From Haloarcula salina (lineage in GTDB: Archaea > Halobacteriota > Halobacteria > Halobacteriales > Haloarculaceae): DNA of 64,000 nt. The stretch is from NCBI RefSeq assembly GCF_010119195.1, contig NZ_WRXL01000003.1, forward strand, positions 383,893 through 447,892, given 5' to 3'. The position numbers and the translations under genes are program-made. Each line of letters opens with the position of its first letter. Within the stretch, counting starts at the first letter, position 1. Under the pieces are notes generated by a model. The model was not told the DNA's origin and made no database searches. It saw nothing but the letters and a program-made list of their open reading frames with translations. Positions 27,041 through 36,000 of the stretch are shown piece by piece.

Positions 27041-28054
27041 ATGCCACCCCAGCGAACGCGACCGCGAGAGTCCACTGGGGCGTCGGCGTCGACCGACGCG
27101 AGCGAGTCGCCGCCCGCGCTCGCCGTCGAGGGGCTGACGAAGCGCTTCGGAAGCGGTGCGGACGCCGTGACGGCGGTCGACGACGTGTCCTTTACCATCG
27201 ACCGCGGGTCAGTCGTCGGCCTGCTCGGCCCCAACGGCGCGGGCAAGACCACGACGATCAAGTCGATCCTGGGACTGGTGCTGCCGGACGCCGGGAGCGC
27301 CCGGGTCCGCGGCATCGACGTCCACGCGAACCCGCGGACGGCGTACCGGCACGTCGACGCCATGCTGGAGGGGGCGCGAAACGACTACTGGCGGTTGACC
27401 GTCCGGGAGAACCTCCGGTACTTCGCGACGATCAAGGGCGTCAAGCCGCGCTCGCTGACCGACCGCCACGAACGCCTGCTCGAGAAACTCGACCTGCTGG
27501 AGAAGGCGGACGAGCCGGTCCGGAGCCTCTCGCGCGGGATGAAACAGAAAGTGTCGCTCGCGAGCGTCCTGGCGAGCGAGGCCGACGTGGTGTTTCTCGA
27601 CGAACCGACGCTCGGCCTCGACGTGGAGAGCTCGCTGACGCTCCGGCGGGAACTGCGCCGCATCGTCGAGGAACGGGACCTGACGGCCGTCGTCAGCAGC
27701 CACGATATGGACGTGATCGAGGACGTCTGCGACCGCGTGATCGTGATGAACGAGGGGCGGGTCATCGCCGACGACAGCGTGTCGGCCCTGCTCCGCCGGT
27801 ACGCCGCGACGGGGTTCTCCGTCACCAGTGCGGACTTCACCGACGACCTGCTCGACGACCTCCGGGCGCGCTTCGACGTGGTCGAGACGACCGCGGTCGA
27901 CGGCGCGACGCGGGTCGAGGTCGCGACCGACAGCGACGGCTTCTATCGCCTGCTCGACCGCTGTCGCGAGCGCGGCGTGACGCTGGAGGCCGTCGGCACC
28001 GTCGAACCGGACCTAGAAGACGTGTTCGTCGAACTGACGGGGCGCGAGCGATGA
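27041..28054 (+). CDS. ABC transporter ATP-binding protein
   Basis: The 337-residue protein has a Ser/Thr/Pro-rich N-terminal stretch of about 25 residues, then a complete ABC ATPase. Walker A is GLLGPNGAGKTTTIKS (about 65-80), the signature is SLSRGMKQKVSLA, Walker B is VVFLDEPTLGLD and the switch His is in SSHDMDVIED. A DrrA/ABC-2 type C-terminal extension follows. Its stop overlaps the permease start by 4 bases. The pair probably forms an exporter; the substrate could be a drug, a lipid-linked glycan or sodium, and cannot be told. Confidence 0.93.
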   Translation: MPPQRTRPRESTGASASTDASESPPALAVEGLTKRFGSGADAVTAVDDVSFTIDRGSVVGLLGPNGAGKTTTIKSILGLVLPDAGSARVRGIDVHANPRTAYRHVDAMLEGARNDYWRLTVRENLRYFATIKGVKPRSLTDRHERLLEKLDLLEKADEPVRSLSRGMKQKVSLASVLASEADVVFLDEPTLGLDVESSLTLRRELRRIVEERDLTAVVSSHDMDVIEDVCDRVIVMNEGRVIADDSVSALLRRYAATGFSVTSADFTDDLLDDLRARFDVVETTAVDGATRVEVATDSDGFYRLLDRCRERGVTLEAVGTVEPDLEDVFVELTGRER

Positions 28055-28866
28055 CCGCCGACGGCGCGGACGACGCAACGACGGTCGGAGAGCGAGCGGG
28101 CTACCTGGACCTCGCCCGGGCCGTCCTGTACCGCGAGTACCTGCTGTTCGTCCGCTACCCGGCAAACGCCGTCGGCGGCATCGTCATCTCCGTGTTCTTC
28201 TTCGCGCTCCTGTTCTACGGCGGTCGGATGCTGGCCGGGCGCGCGGTCACGGACTCCATCGAGGGAATCGTGGTCGGCTACTTCCTCTGGACGCTGTCGG
28301 TCGGCGCGTACCAGTCCATCTCAAGCGACATCGCCAGCGAGGCCCAGTGGGGCACGCTCGAACGCCACGTCATGACGCCGTTCGGCTTCGCGCCCGTCGC
28401 CCTGTTCAAGGGCGTCGCGAAAGTGGTCCGGACGTTCCTCACGTCGACGATCATCCTCGCAGTGATGTTGCTCATCACCGACACGACGCTCCAGCTCAGC
28501 GCCGTCACCGTGGTCGCGGTCGCGTCGCTGACCATCGCATCGGTGCTCGGGCTCGGCTTCGCCGCCGGCGGCGTCGCCGTCCTCTACAAGCGCATCGGGA
28601 ACTGGCTGAACCTCCTCCAGTTCGGGTTCATCCTCCTCATCTCCGCGCCGGTGTTCGACCTCGGGTGGACCCGCTTGCTCCCGCTCGCTCACGGCAGCGC
28701 GCTCCTCCAGCGGGCGATGGTCGACGGTACGCGCCTCTGGGCGTTCCCGGCGGCGGACCTGGCGCTGCTCGTCGGCGTCGCCGTCGGTTACGTCCTGCTC
28801 GGCTACGTCGTGTTCCGATACACGACGCGGCGGGCCAGACGCCTCGGCGTCCTCGGCGACTACTGA
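28051..28866 (+). CDS. ABC-2 type transporter permease
   Basis: The 271-residue protein has six predicted helices. A polar N-terminus (RAVLYREYLLFVRYPANAVG) is followed by membrane segments from about residue 40 to the end, and it closes with a basic tail RRARRLGVLGDY. This is the ABC-2 membrane partner of the ATPase just upstream, whose gene overlaps by 4 bases. One ATPase and one permease gene suggest a homodimeric exporter. Confidence 0.9.
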   Translation: MTADGADDATTVGERAGYLDLARAVLYREYLLFVRYPANAVGGIVISVFFFALLFYGGRMLAGRAVTDSIEGIVVGYFLWTLSVGAYQSISSDIASEAQWGTLERHVMTPFGFAPVALFKGVAKVVRTFLTSTIILAVMLLITDTTLQLSAVTVVAVASLTIASVLGLGFAAGGVAVLYKRIGNWLNLLQFGFILLISAPVFDLGWTRLLPLAHGSALLQRAMVDGTRLWAFPAADLALLVGVAVGYVLLGYVVFRYTTRRARRLGVLGDY

Positions 28867-28958
28867 CCGCGAGCGAACCGGGAGGTTTTACGGTCCGGCG
28901 ACACGTTGGCACTCCTGATAGACCGGACGCTCGCACAGAGCGCAGTCGCCGCCCACAC

Positions 28959-30146
28959 ATGGCCTCTCGACACCTCACAACGGAACGGCTCGTCCTCACC
29001 CTCGCGACCGTCGTCGCCGTCAGCGTGCTCGCCGCCGCGACCTGGTCGGTGGCGGTCCCGAGCGCGACGGCGACCCCGCGTCCGACCGTCGACGCCGACG
29101 TCGCGACGCAGTACGACGCCATCGACGGCGTCGAGGCGACCCGGACGACGACCATCACGCGTAACGGGTCCGTTTCGAGTCGAACGGTCTACGACGCGAC
29201 GCTCCGGCCGGGCACGGGGAAGCAGCGCCTCGAAGTCGTCTCCAGTACGGCGACGCGCTACGACCTGCGGGTGTCGAACGGTTCGACCCTGTGGCTGTAC
29301 GACCGCGACCGTGGGAACGCGACGCGTATCTCGCTCAGCGGCGGGTCACACGACCAGGGCGCGCGCCTCGAACGCCTGCTCGAGCGGCTGAACATGACGG
29401 ATACCGACGGCCGGCCGCGGACGGTCGAACCGCTGCCGGTGGTCCCCCACGGCGGCCGCCAGCCGGCTGCCGCCGCCGTCGCGTCGGGGACCGAGATGGG
29501 CGTCAGCTACCGCGGGACGGAGACGGTCGACGGGCGGGAGACCTACGTCGTCCACGTCGCGCCCGAGAACGGGTCGGCGGCGTACGAACAGACGCTGTGG
29601 CTCGACGCAGAGCGGTTCTTCCCGCTGAAACAGCGCACTGTCTGGATGGCCGACGGGCGGCGAACGGTGGTGACGACGACGTACGAGAACGTCAGCTACG
29701 ACACCGGCGTGGGCGACGACGCGTTCGTCCCCGACTTCCCGGCGAATACGACGGTAAATGCCCCGGAGACGCCGGAGACGCGGACCTACCGGACGGTCGA
29801 CGCGCTCGAAGCCGACACCGACGTTCGCGTCCCCGACGTCGACCTCCCACCGTCGTTCGAACTGGCCTACGCGACGCAGACGCGGGGCCGGATCCACGGG
29901 GTCGGCCTCAGCTACGTGAACCGCACGAGTCGAATCACCGTCGCGAAGTACAACTTCACGTACCGGGCACCGAAGGGTGACGAGCAGGTGACGATCGACG
30001 GCCGGACGGCGTCGCTCTCGCGCGGTCTCACGTCGTCGCTCTCCTGGAACTGCGGCGAGTACCGGTACACGATCCGCGGCCAGGGCGTCTCCGCGGACCG
30101 GCTCGTCGCCATCGGTCGGTCGGTCGGATGTTCCGCGAGCGGCTGA
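28959..30146 (+). CDS. LolA-like outer-surface protein (lipoprotein carrier fold)
   Basis: The 395-residue protein has one N-terminal hydrophobic helix (about 10-35, signal or anchor), then an extracellular chain rich in Thr and Asn-x-Ser/Thr sites. DAIDGVEATRTTTITRNG, LWLYDRDRGNATRISLSG and LWLDAERFFPLKQRTVW resemble LolA/DUF2092-like proteins that bind hydrophobic chains. A DUF4367-like region follows from about residue 290. No lipobox Cys is seen at the N-terminus. It lies 92 bases after the ABC exporter genes and may work with them. Confidence 0.8.
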   Translation: MASRHLTTERLVLTLATVVAVSVLAAATWSVAVPSATATPRPTVDADVATQYDAIDGVEATRTTTITRNGSVSSRTVYDATLRPGTGKQRLEVVSSTATRYDLRVSNGSTLWLYDRDRGNATRISLSGGSHDQGARLERLLERLNMTDTDGRPRTVEPLPVVPHGGRQPAAAAVASGTEMGVSYRGTETVDGRETYVVHVAPENGSAAYEQTLWLDAERFFPLKQRTVWMADGRRTVVTTTYENVSYDTGVGDDAFVPDFPANTTVNAPETPETRTYRTVDALEADTDVRVPDVDLPPSFELAYATQTRGRIHGVGLSYVNRTSRITVAKYNFTYRAPKGDEQVTIDGRTASLSRGLTSSLSWNCGEYRYTIRGQGVSADRLVAIGRSVGCSASG

Positions 30147-30554
30147 ACCGCCGGATTCCACCGCCGCGACCGCCGCGCCGACAGCTATCAGGGGCCTGTT
30201 TTCTGGGTCAGAAGTTCGACTGGTCGTTATATTATCCAACCGTGCGTCCCTGTGAATGCAGCGGGCCTGATGATCCCGAACCGCCATGCTGTCCGGTCAT
30301 CGCCGCTGTCTGTCCACCACCATGCCCCGGAGCGATCCGGGCCGTCCACCCTGGGGGAAATGGGTCACACATCGGTCCTCGAGGTGGGGTGTGGATCGCC
30401 GCCTGGGCCCTCCAAGCCTCTGACAGTTCCCGGGCGGCGATTTCGGCCCGCCTCTGGACCGGTCTCCGCTGTCGCATCGCGCCCTCCCGAGCCCTGACTT
30501 CTGACCCGGAAACTGGCAGGACCTTTTATTCGCCGACGGTTCGTGGTCCGGGAC
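30147..30554. other. Intergenic region with an orphan promoter
   Basis: This 408-base stretch holds no protein I can support. A strong TATA box (30225-30234, GTTATATTAT) lies 27 bases before a GTG at 30252 that opens an 81-codon frame. That product would be basic and Pro-rich, unlike haloarchaeal proteins, so a non-coding RNA or a relic is as likely. At the right end a TTTTATT box (30524-30530) serves the winged-helix gene. Confidence 0.5.
30524..30530 (+). promoter_or_regulatory. TATA box of the winged-helix gene
   Basis: TTTTATT centred 28 bases before GTG 30555. It favours that start over the in-frame GTG at 30543 and implies leaderless translation. Confidence 0.6.
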
Positions 30555-30926
30555 GTGAGTGAGGACCCGGACGTGGGCGATCTCCTCGATCTGCTCAGCG
30601 ACGAGTACGCCCGGGATATCCTCGCAGCAACGAGTGTCAAACCTATGTCTGCGAAACAGCTCTCCGAACAGTGTGAGATGTCACAGCCGACCGTGTACCG
30701 ACGGGTCGAGTGGCTCCGGGAGCACGGCCTCATCGAGGAACAGACCCGTATCGAGACTGGCGGCAACGACTACAGCGTCTTCGCCGCGACGCTCTCGGAG
30801 TTCTCGCTCGCGCTCGACGACGGGGCGTTCGACGCCGCCGTCGAGCGGACGGAGTCACCGGCGTTCCCCGGGCAGGACGAACAGGACACGGCCGACCGAT
30901 TCACGAAGATGTGGGAGAACCTCTGA
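30555..30926 (+). CDS. Winged helix-turn-helix (ArsR-like) transcriptional regulator
   Basis: From GTG 30555 the product is 123 residues. A winged helix spans about residues 5-85: DLLDLLSDEYARDILAATSV, MSAKQLSEQCEMSQPTVYRR and VEWLREHGLIEEQTRIE. The C-terminus is acidic and has no metal-binding Cys. It precedes a small membrane protein by one base, a pairing I recall in several haloarchaea. It may sense a membrane or cell-envelope signal through that partner; this is inference. Confidence 0.85.
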   Translation: MSEDPDVGDLLDLLSDEYARDILAATSVKPMSAKQLSEQCEMSQPTVYRRVEWLREHGLIEEQTRIETGGNDYSVFAATLSEFSLALDDGAFDAAVERTESPAFPGQDEQDTADRFTKMWENL

Positions 30927-30927
30927 G

Positions 30928-31239
30928 ATGGTCGCCATCCCGACCCTCGTCGAGTGGCTCATCGTCGGCCTGGCCTTCGGCTCCACCCTCCTGGGCGGGT
31001 ACGTCGGCTACCAGGCCTACCGCGGCTACCGCCGCCACGACAGCCGCTCGATGCGGTACCTCTCGGCCGGCCTGTTCTGTCTCACCGCGGTGGCCTTCGC
31101 CGTCGCGTTCGTCGGGTCGCTCCTCCTCAGACAGGGCGTCCTCCCCGTCCGCTTCCAGCAACCGCTCACGCTCGTCACTCGCGCCTTCCAGTTCGTCGGC
31201 GTGCTGTTCATCGCCTACTCGCTCCACACTCGGGAGTAA
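30928..31239 (+). CDS. Three-helix membrane protein (DUF7521-like)
   Basis: The 103-residue protein has three membrane helices (about 5-28, 44-66 and 78-99) and a basic loop YRGYRRHDSRSMRYL between the first two. It starts one base after the regulator stop. I recall this family as DUF7521, always next to a winged-helix gene, but cannot verify the number. No function is known to me. Confidence 0.75.
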   Translation: MVAIPTLVEWLIVGLAFGSTLLGGYVGYQAYRGYRRHDSRSMRYLSAGLFCLTAVAFAVAFVGSLLLRQGVLPVRFQQPLTLVTRAFQFVGVLFIAYSLHTRE

Positions 31240-31263
31240 GCCGCCGCCCGCGTCTCACTCACC

Positions 31264-31467
31264 TCACTCCAGCAACCCGCTGTCCCGCGCGAACCGGTCC
31301 GCGAGTTCCTCCAGCACGTCCGGATCGACTTCCGCCACCGGGTCGCCGTCGTGGAGCTGCTCGTTGTGCCGGGCGACCGCGTCCTCGACCTCGTCGAACG
31401 GGACCGCCGTTCGCGTGCCACACCCCTCGCAGACGACCGGAATCTCCGGTCCCTCGCTGTCGGTCAT
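31264..31467 (-). CDS. Small acidic CxxC protein
   Basis: The 67-residue protein begins TDSEGPEIPVVCEGCGTRTA, with a single CxxCG knuckle (residues about 13-16), followed by acidic helices VEDAVARHNEQLHDG and VLEELADRFARDSG. One zinc knuckle without a second pair suggests dimeric metal binding or a relic. A TATA-like GTTTATTTG lies about 27 bases upstream and fixes the start. It converges with the three-helix membrane protein gene, with a 24-base gap. Confidence 0.65.
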   Translation of the reverse strand: MTDSEGPEIPVVCEGCGTRTAVPFDEVEDAVARHNEQLHDGDPVAEVDPDVLEELADRFARDSGLLE

Positions 31468-31570
31468 TGGCGACGGTTGCGCCCACCCGCTCAAATAAAC
31501 TCGGGTTGGCGGCCGCCGTCGGCCCCTTCGACGGGCGACGCCGCTGTTCTCGACCGTCGCGGCCGCACCG

Positions 31571-32077
31571 TCATTCGAGGACGCTCTTGGGACGTTTGAG
31601 GTAGAACTCCTGTTCGGTGACGCGCTCGTAGACATCGTACAGCGTCTCGACGGCGGCGGGGTCGGGGCTGAACTGCAGGTGCGGGGCCAGGTGATACGCC
31701 TTGCAGGTCGTCAGGAAGAAGTACAGCGTCCGGTGGTGGGCCGGCGTCGCGTCGACGACGCCGAGGCGCTTCCCGCCGAGGTCGTCCGAGAAGTCGTTGA
31801 GCATGCTCGCGATGTCGTCGCTGAGCCGTTCGTCCGGCCGCGTCAGCGGCGTCCCGAACGTCTGCTGGAAGAAGTCGCTGGTCGCTCGGAGGAACGGGTT
31901 CGCGTCCATCCCGGTCGGGTCGACGGCGGCGACGGACTCGTACAGGTCGAGCAGCGTCGACAGCTCCTCGGCCGTCACCGCGATGGGTCGGACCGGGTCG
32001 CCCTGCGGCAGCGAGTACTCCGGGAAGGAGTACGACCCCGGGTCCGGAATCCGCCCGAACACCTGATCGAGGCTCAT
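31571..32077 (-). CDS. Conserved-looking protein of unknown function
   Basis: The 168-residue soluble protein begins SLDQVFGRIPDPGSYSFPEY and contains HHRTLYFFLTTCKAYHLAPH near its middle. It is mostly helical with aromatic-rich ends, and no catalytic motif is clear. A TATA-like AGTTAGG lies about 27 bases upstream. It is divergent from hisA across a gap of 188 bases. I do not recognise the family. Confidence 0.7.
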   Translation of the reverse strand: MSLDQVFGRIPDPGSYSFPEYSLPQGDPVRPIAVTAEELSTLLDLYESVAAVDPTGMDANPFLRATSDFFQQTFGTPLTRPDERLSDDIASMLNDFSDDLGGKRLGVVDATPAHHRTLYFFLTTCKAYHLAPHLQFSPDPAAVETLYDVYERVTEQEFYLKRPKSVLE

Positions 32078-32265
32078 AGGTCTAGTTCCGTCGGCAGCGG
32101 CCTAACTGTTGGGCCGGTTCGGCGTGTTCCGGACACCCAGTTAGACGTGAACAGCCAGACCACCCTCGCTCCGGTTCGTGGGCCGAGGGCCCGCTCATCG
32201 AGTCGAGGGTCCTTCGGTCCCTCGCGACCGACACGCTTTCGACCGCCGCCGACCGAGCCACGCCC

Positions 32266-33000
32266 ATGTTCCCCGAGTTCGAGGTCGTCCCCGCGGTCGA
32301 CATGCAGGACGGACAGGTGGTCCAGCTCGTCGGCGGCGAGCGCGGCACGGAGAAGACCTACGGCGACCCGGTCGAGGCGGCGCGGCGCTGGGTCGACGCC
32401 GGCGCGCGGACGCTGCACCTCGTGGACCTCGACGGCGCGTTCGAGGGCGAGCGGCGGAACGCCGCGGCCATCGACGCCGTCCTCGACGCCGTGGGCGACG
32501 ACGCCGCGGTGCAGTTGGGCGGGGGCATCCGCACTGCCGAGGACGCGATCTCCCTGCTGGATCGGGGGCTCGACCGCGTCATCCTCGGGACCGCGGCCGT
32601 CGAGAACCCCGACATCGTCGCCGAGATCAGCGAGCCCCACCCCGAGAGCGTGCTGGTGAGCCTCGACGCGAAGGGCGGCGAGGTCGTCGTCTCGGGCTGG
32701 ACCGAGGGCACGGGGCTGGACCCGGCCGAGGCGGCCGAGCGGTACGCGGACCTGGGTGCCGGCGGCATCCTCTTTACCGACGTGGACGTGGAGGGGCGAC
32801 TCGACGGCGTGCGGACCGATCCGGTCCGACGGCTGGTCGAGGCCGTCGACATCCCGGTCGTCGCCAGCGGCGGCGTCGCGACCATCGACGACGTGCTGGC
32901 GCTGGAGCGGGCCGGCGCGGCCGCCGTCGTCGTCGGCAGCGCGCTCTACGAGGGCGAGTTCACCCTCGAAGCGGCGATGGACGCCGTGGCCGAGTCCTAG
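32266..33000 (+). CDS. hisA: Phosphoribosylformimino-AICAR ribotide isomerase HisA
   Basis: The 244-residue TIM barrel carries out the fourth step of histidine synthesis, an Amadori rearrangement of ProFAR. The N-terminal catalytic Asp is in VVPAVDMQDGQVVQLVGG (about 8-25). The second Asp is in GILFTDVDVEGRLDG. Phosphate loops are VQLGGGIRT and VVASGGVATIDD. No other his gene is adjacent. The stop codon overlaps the end of the convergent GH97 gene by 4 bases. Confidence 0.96.
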   Translation: MFPEFEVVPAVDMQDGQVVQLVGGERGTEKTYGDPVEAARRWVDAGARTLHLVDLDGAFEGERRNAAAIDAVLDAVGDDAAVQLGGGIRTAEDAISLLDRGLDRVILGTAAVENPDIVAEISEPHPESVLVSLDAKGGEVVVSGWTEGTGLDPAEAAERYADLGAGGILFTDVDVEGRLDGVRTDPVRRLVEAVDIPVVASGGVATIDDVLALERAGAAAVVVGSALYEGEFTLEAAMDAVAES

Positions 33001-36000
33001 TCGAGCGAGACGAACGGGAGCGTCGCCCGCGCGTTGGCCCCGTAGGCGAGCGCGTCGGCCTGGCTCACGCCGTCGGGCGTCACCAGGTCCATGACGCGGG
33101 GCGCGTTCTCGACCGCACCGGATTTCGCGCCGCCGAAGACGTACTCCTCGGCCGTCTCCGCGACGGGGCGCAGCGAGCCGCGGTCCTCGGATTGGACCAT
33201 CGCGACGACTTCGAGGTCTGCGGCGTCGACGCCGTCGAAGGCCGCGCGGTCGACGCTCAGCGTGACCGTCCCGGCGTCTGTGTCGACCGCTTCGCCGACC
33301 GAGACGCCGTTCCCTTCGCCGTCGGTGAGCGGGGCCCCGCTGGCGTCGACGGCGCTCTTCGAGTAGCCGCTGATCTCCAGGCGGTACTGCCAGGGCGCTT
33401 CGAAGTCCACGTTCGCGCCGAGGTCGTCGAGGCTGCTGGTCGCGCCGCCGTCGGCGCTCGGGTCGCGGAGCCAGAGGACGAACCACTGCGGCGAGAAGCC
33501 GCGGCTGCTGCCGAAGGCGTTGTAGAGCGTCTCCACCTCGACGGTGAAGCGAGCGAGGCTCGGCGTCTGCTCGACCGTCACCGAACGCAGGTCGAACGCG
33601 CCGGACTGGAAGGCGTCGGCTGTCGGGTAGGTGTAGCCCCCGGGGCCGTGGTCGTCGCCCGAGGGGTCCGCGAGGTCGGCCACCGTCGCGGGCGGTTTGA
33701 TCGTCACGGTCTCGCTCGCGAGCGTCGTGCCGTCCGGCAGCGCGACCGTCACCTCGTACTCGCCGGCCTCGTCGATGGCGTAGCCGACGGTGTCCGTGTA
33801 GCCGCTCGCCTCCGGCGGGATGCGGACGTTCTCGGTGCGGACGAACTCGCCGTCGACGAACAGTTCGGTGGTCGTCCCCCCGACGAACGCGCCGTCGTTG
33901 TCGCCTGTCGCCTCGATGAACGGTTCCTGAACGAACGCCTCGTCGGCGACGCTGACCTCGAAGTCCTGTTCCGGACGCTCGTACTCGGGCAGGTCGGTGA
34001 TCTCCTGGCCCCGCGCCGGCCGGAGGCGGACCGCGGTCCCGCCGCTGCCGACCATCGACGCGAGCAGCGTCGTCCCGGGGTCGACGACGGCCTCCGTGAC
34101 GCGAACGTCGGTCAGGTTCTCGTCGTAGCCGGCCTCGACGCCGTCGGTGTAGATCTCGGCGACGTACTTCGGGCCCCTCGGCCCGTTACCGTTGCTGTTC
34201 CCGTTCCCGCGTCCGCTCCCGTTGCCGCGCCCTCGCCCGTCACTCTTGGACGCCGGCGAGAGGAAGTCGAGCGGCACGTCGACGGCGCGGCCGCCCTCGT
34301 CGGTCATCGCGCCGAGGAACCACTCCTCGTCCTTCTTGCGTGCGGTCACCACGTAGTCACCGATGGCCGCGTCGACGACGCGGGTGTCGTCCCAGCCGGC
34401 GGCCGGCACGTCCTCGACGAACTGGAAGGCGTCGACCGTCTCGCCGCGGATGGGCGCGGTCTCCGGTTCCGGCATCGACGCGCCGGGTTCGGTGACGGCG
34501 ACTGAATCGAGGTTGACGCCACCGGTGTCGTCGCCGGTGAACGCGACGGCGATCTCGTCGTCGCCGCCGGACAGCGAGACGGTGGTCGAGACGGCGTCCC
34601 AGTCGTTCCAGTACTCGGTCGGCGGGAACGTGACCTGCGCGGCCTCGCTGCCGTTGACCAGGACCGTCGCCGTGCGGTCGGTGTCCGCCGGGACGGCGTT
34701 GTTCTCGGCGTCGCTGGCGTAGCGCAGGTGGAGGTCGTACTCGCCCTCGCTCGCGCCCTCGACGGTCCAGGCGACGCTCGCGCCCGGGGACGCGCCGTTG
34801 GGGTCGACGGCGACGTAGCGCTCGCCCTGCGCGTTGGGCCAGCGAGACGCCGTCGAGAAACCGTCGATATCGCCCCACTCGGCCTGTGCGACCGCCCCGA
34901 CCTCGGCCGTCGACGGCTGGTCGGCCAGGTAGGAACTGGGCAGGTCGGCGACCATCTGGAGGCCGCTGAAGTACGTCGGGTACATCGCCAACTGCTTCGC
35001 GCGGGTCGTCTCGATGCCGCCCGAGCCCGAGTCCATATCGAAGATGCCCGGCGTGTACTCCATGGGGCCGGCCAGCATCCGCGTGAACGGGATGGTGACG
35101 TGATGGGACGGGCTCACGTCGCCGAAGGCGTCGTACTCCTGGCCCTTGACGCCCTCGCGGGTCATGAGGTTCGGGTACTGCCGACGGCGGCCGGTCGGGT
35201 GGATCGGCTCGTGTACGTCGAGCATCTGGCGGTTGGCGGCCGCGGTCTCGGCGACGAGCGTGTGGTGGTTCACGAGAACCTGATTGTGATGGTTGTGGCC
35301 TTCGCCGGCGAGGTCCCCGCTATCGGAGACGTAGCCGGTCTTGATCGTCCTGACACCGAGGTCGTCGTACAGCGGGTAGGCCTCGTCGAGCTGGGACGCG
35401 TAGTTCTCGAAGTCGCCGGCCGTCTCGTTGTGCATCGTCAGCTGGGTCGGCGGGTCGAGGCTGGGACCGTAGTCGGTCACCGCCTGCAGGTCGAAGTCCG
35501 GGTAGGGCTGATCGAAGTCGAAGGCGCTGCCGTCGCCGGGATAGCTCGCCCACCCCTCGTTCCAGCCCTCGACGAGGACGCCGGGGATGTCGTGCTCGCT
35601 GGCGAAGTCGATGTACTGCGTGGCGCGGCCGGTCTGTGCCCCGTGGTTGCCCGAGTTCGGCCCCGTGTACTCCCAGTCCGCCCGGCCGGTGATCATCAGC
35701 CACCAGACGCCGACGAACTTCTGGGGCTCGATCCAGTCGACGCCCTGCGTGAACACATCCTCGTCGTGGTCCTCGTTGAGGGTGACGACGAGGCTCGACT
35801 CGACGAGGTCGCCGGGGCTGGTGCCGACCTGGACCGTCCGCCAGGGCGTGACGTGCGGGGCCGACGCCGAGACCTTCGTCCCGTCTGGCAGGGGTGCGAG
35901 CGTCGACTCGAAAGCGGCGTCGCCGGCCTCCGACGGCGCGAGCGCGAGCGAGGCGTAGTCCGTCAGGTCGGCCTCGTGGACCGCGAGGTAACGGTCGTCG

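Noticed and set aside
24565..27363. Minus-strand open frame of 932 codons over the hybrid kinase
   Set aside because: Antisense shadow of the kinase gene; Val/Arg/Asp-rich composition and no domain.
30252..30497. 81-codon frame after a strong TATA box
   Set aside because: Basic, Pro- and Ser-rich product with no similarity I recognise; kept as a possible RNA region rather than a CDS.
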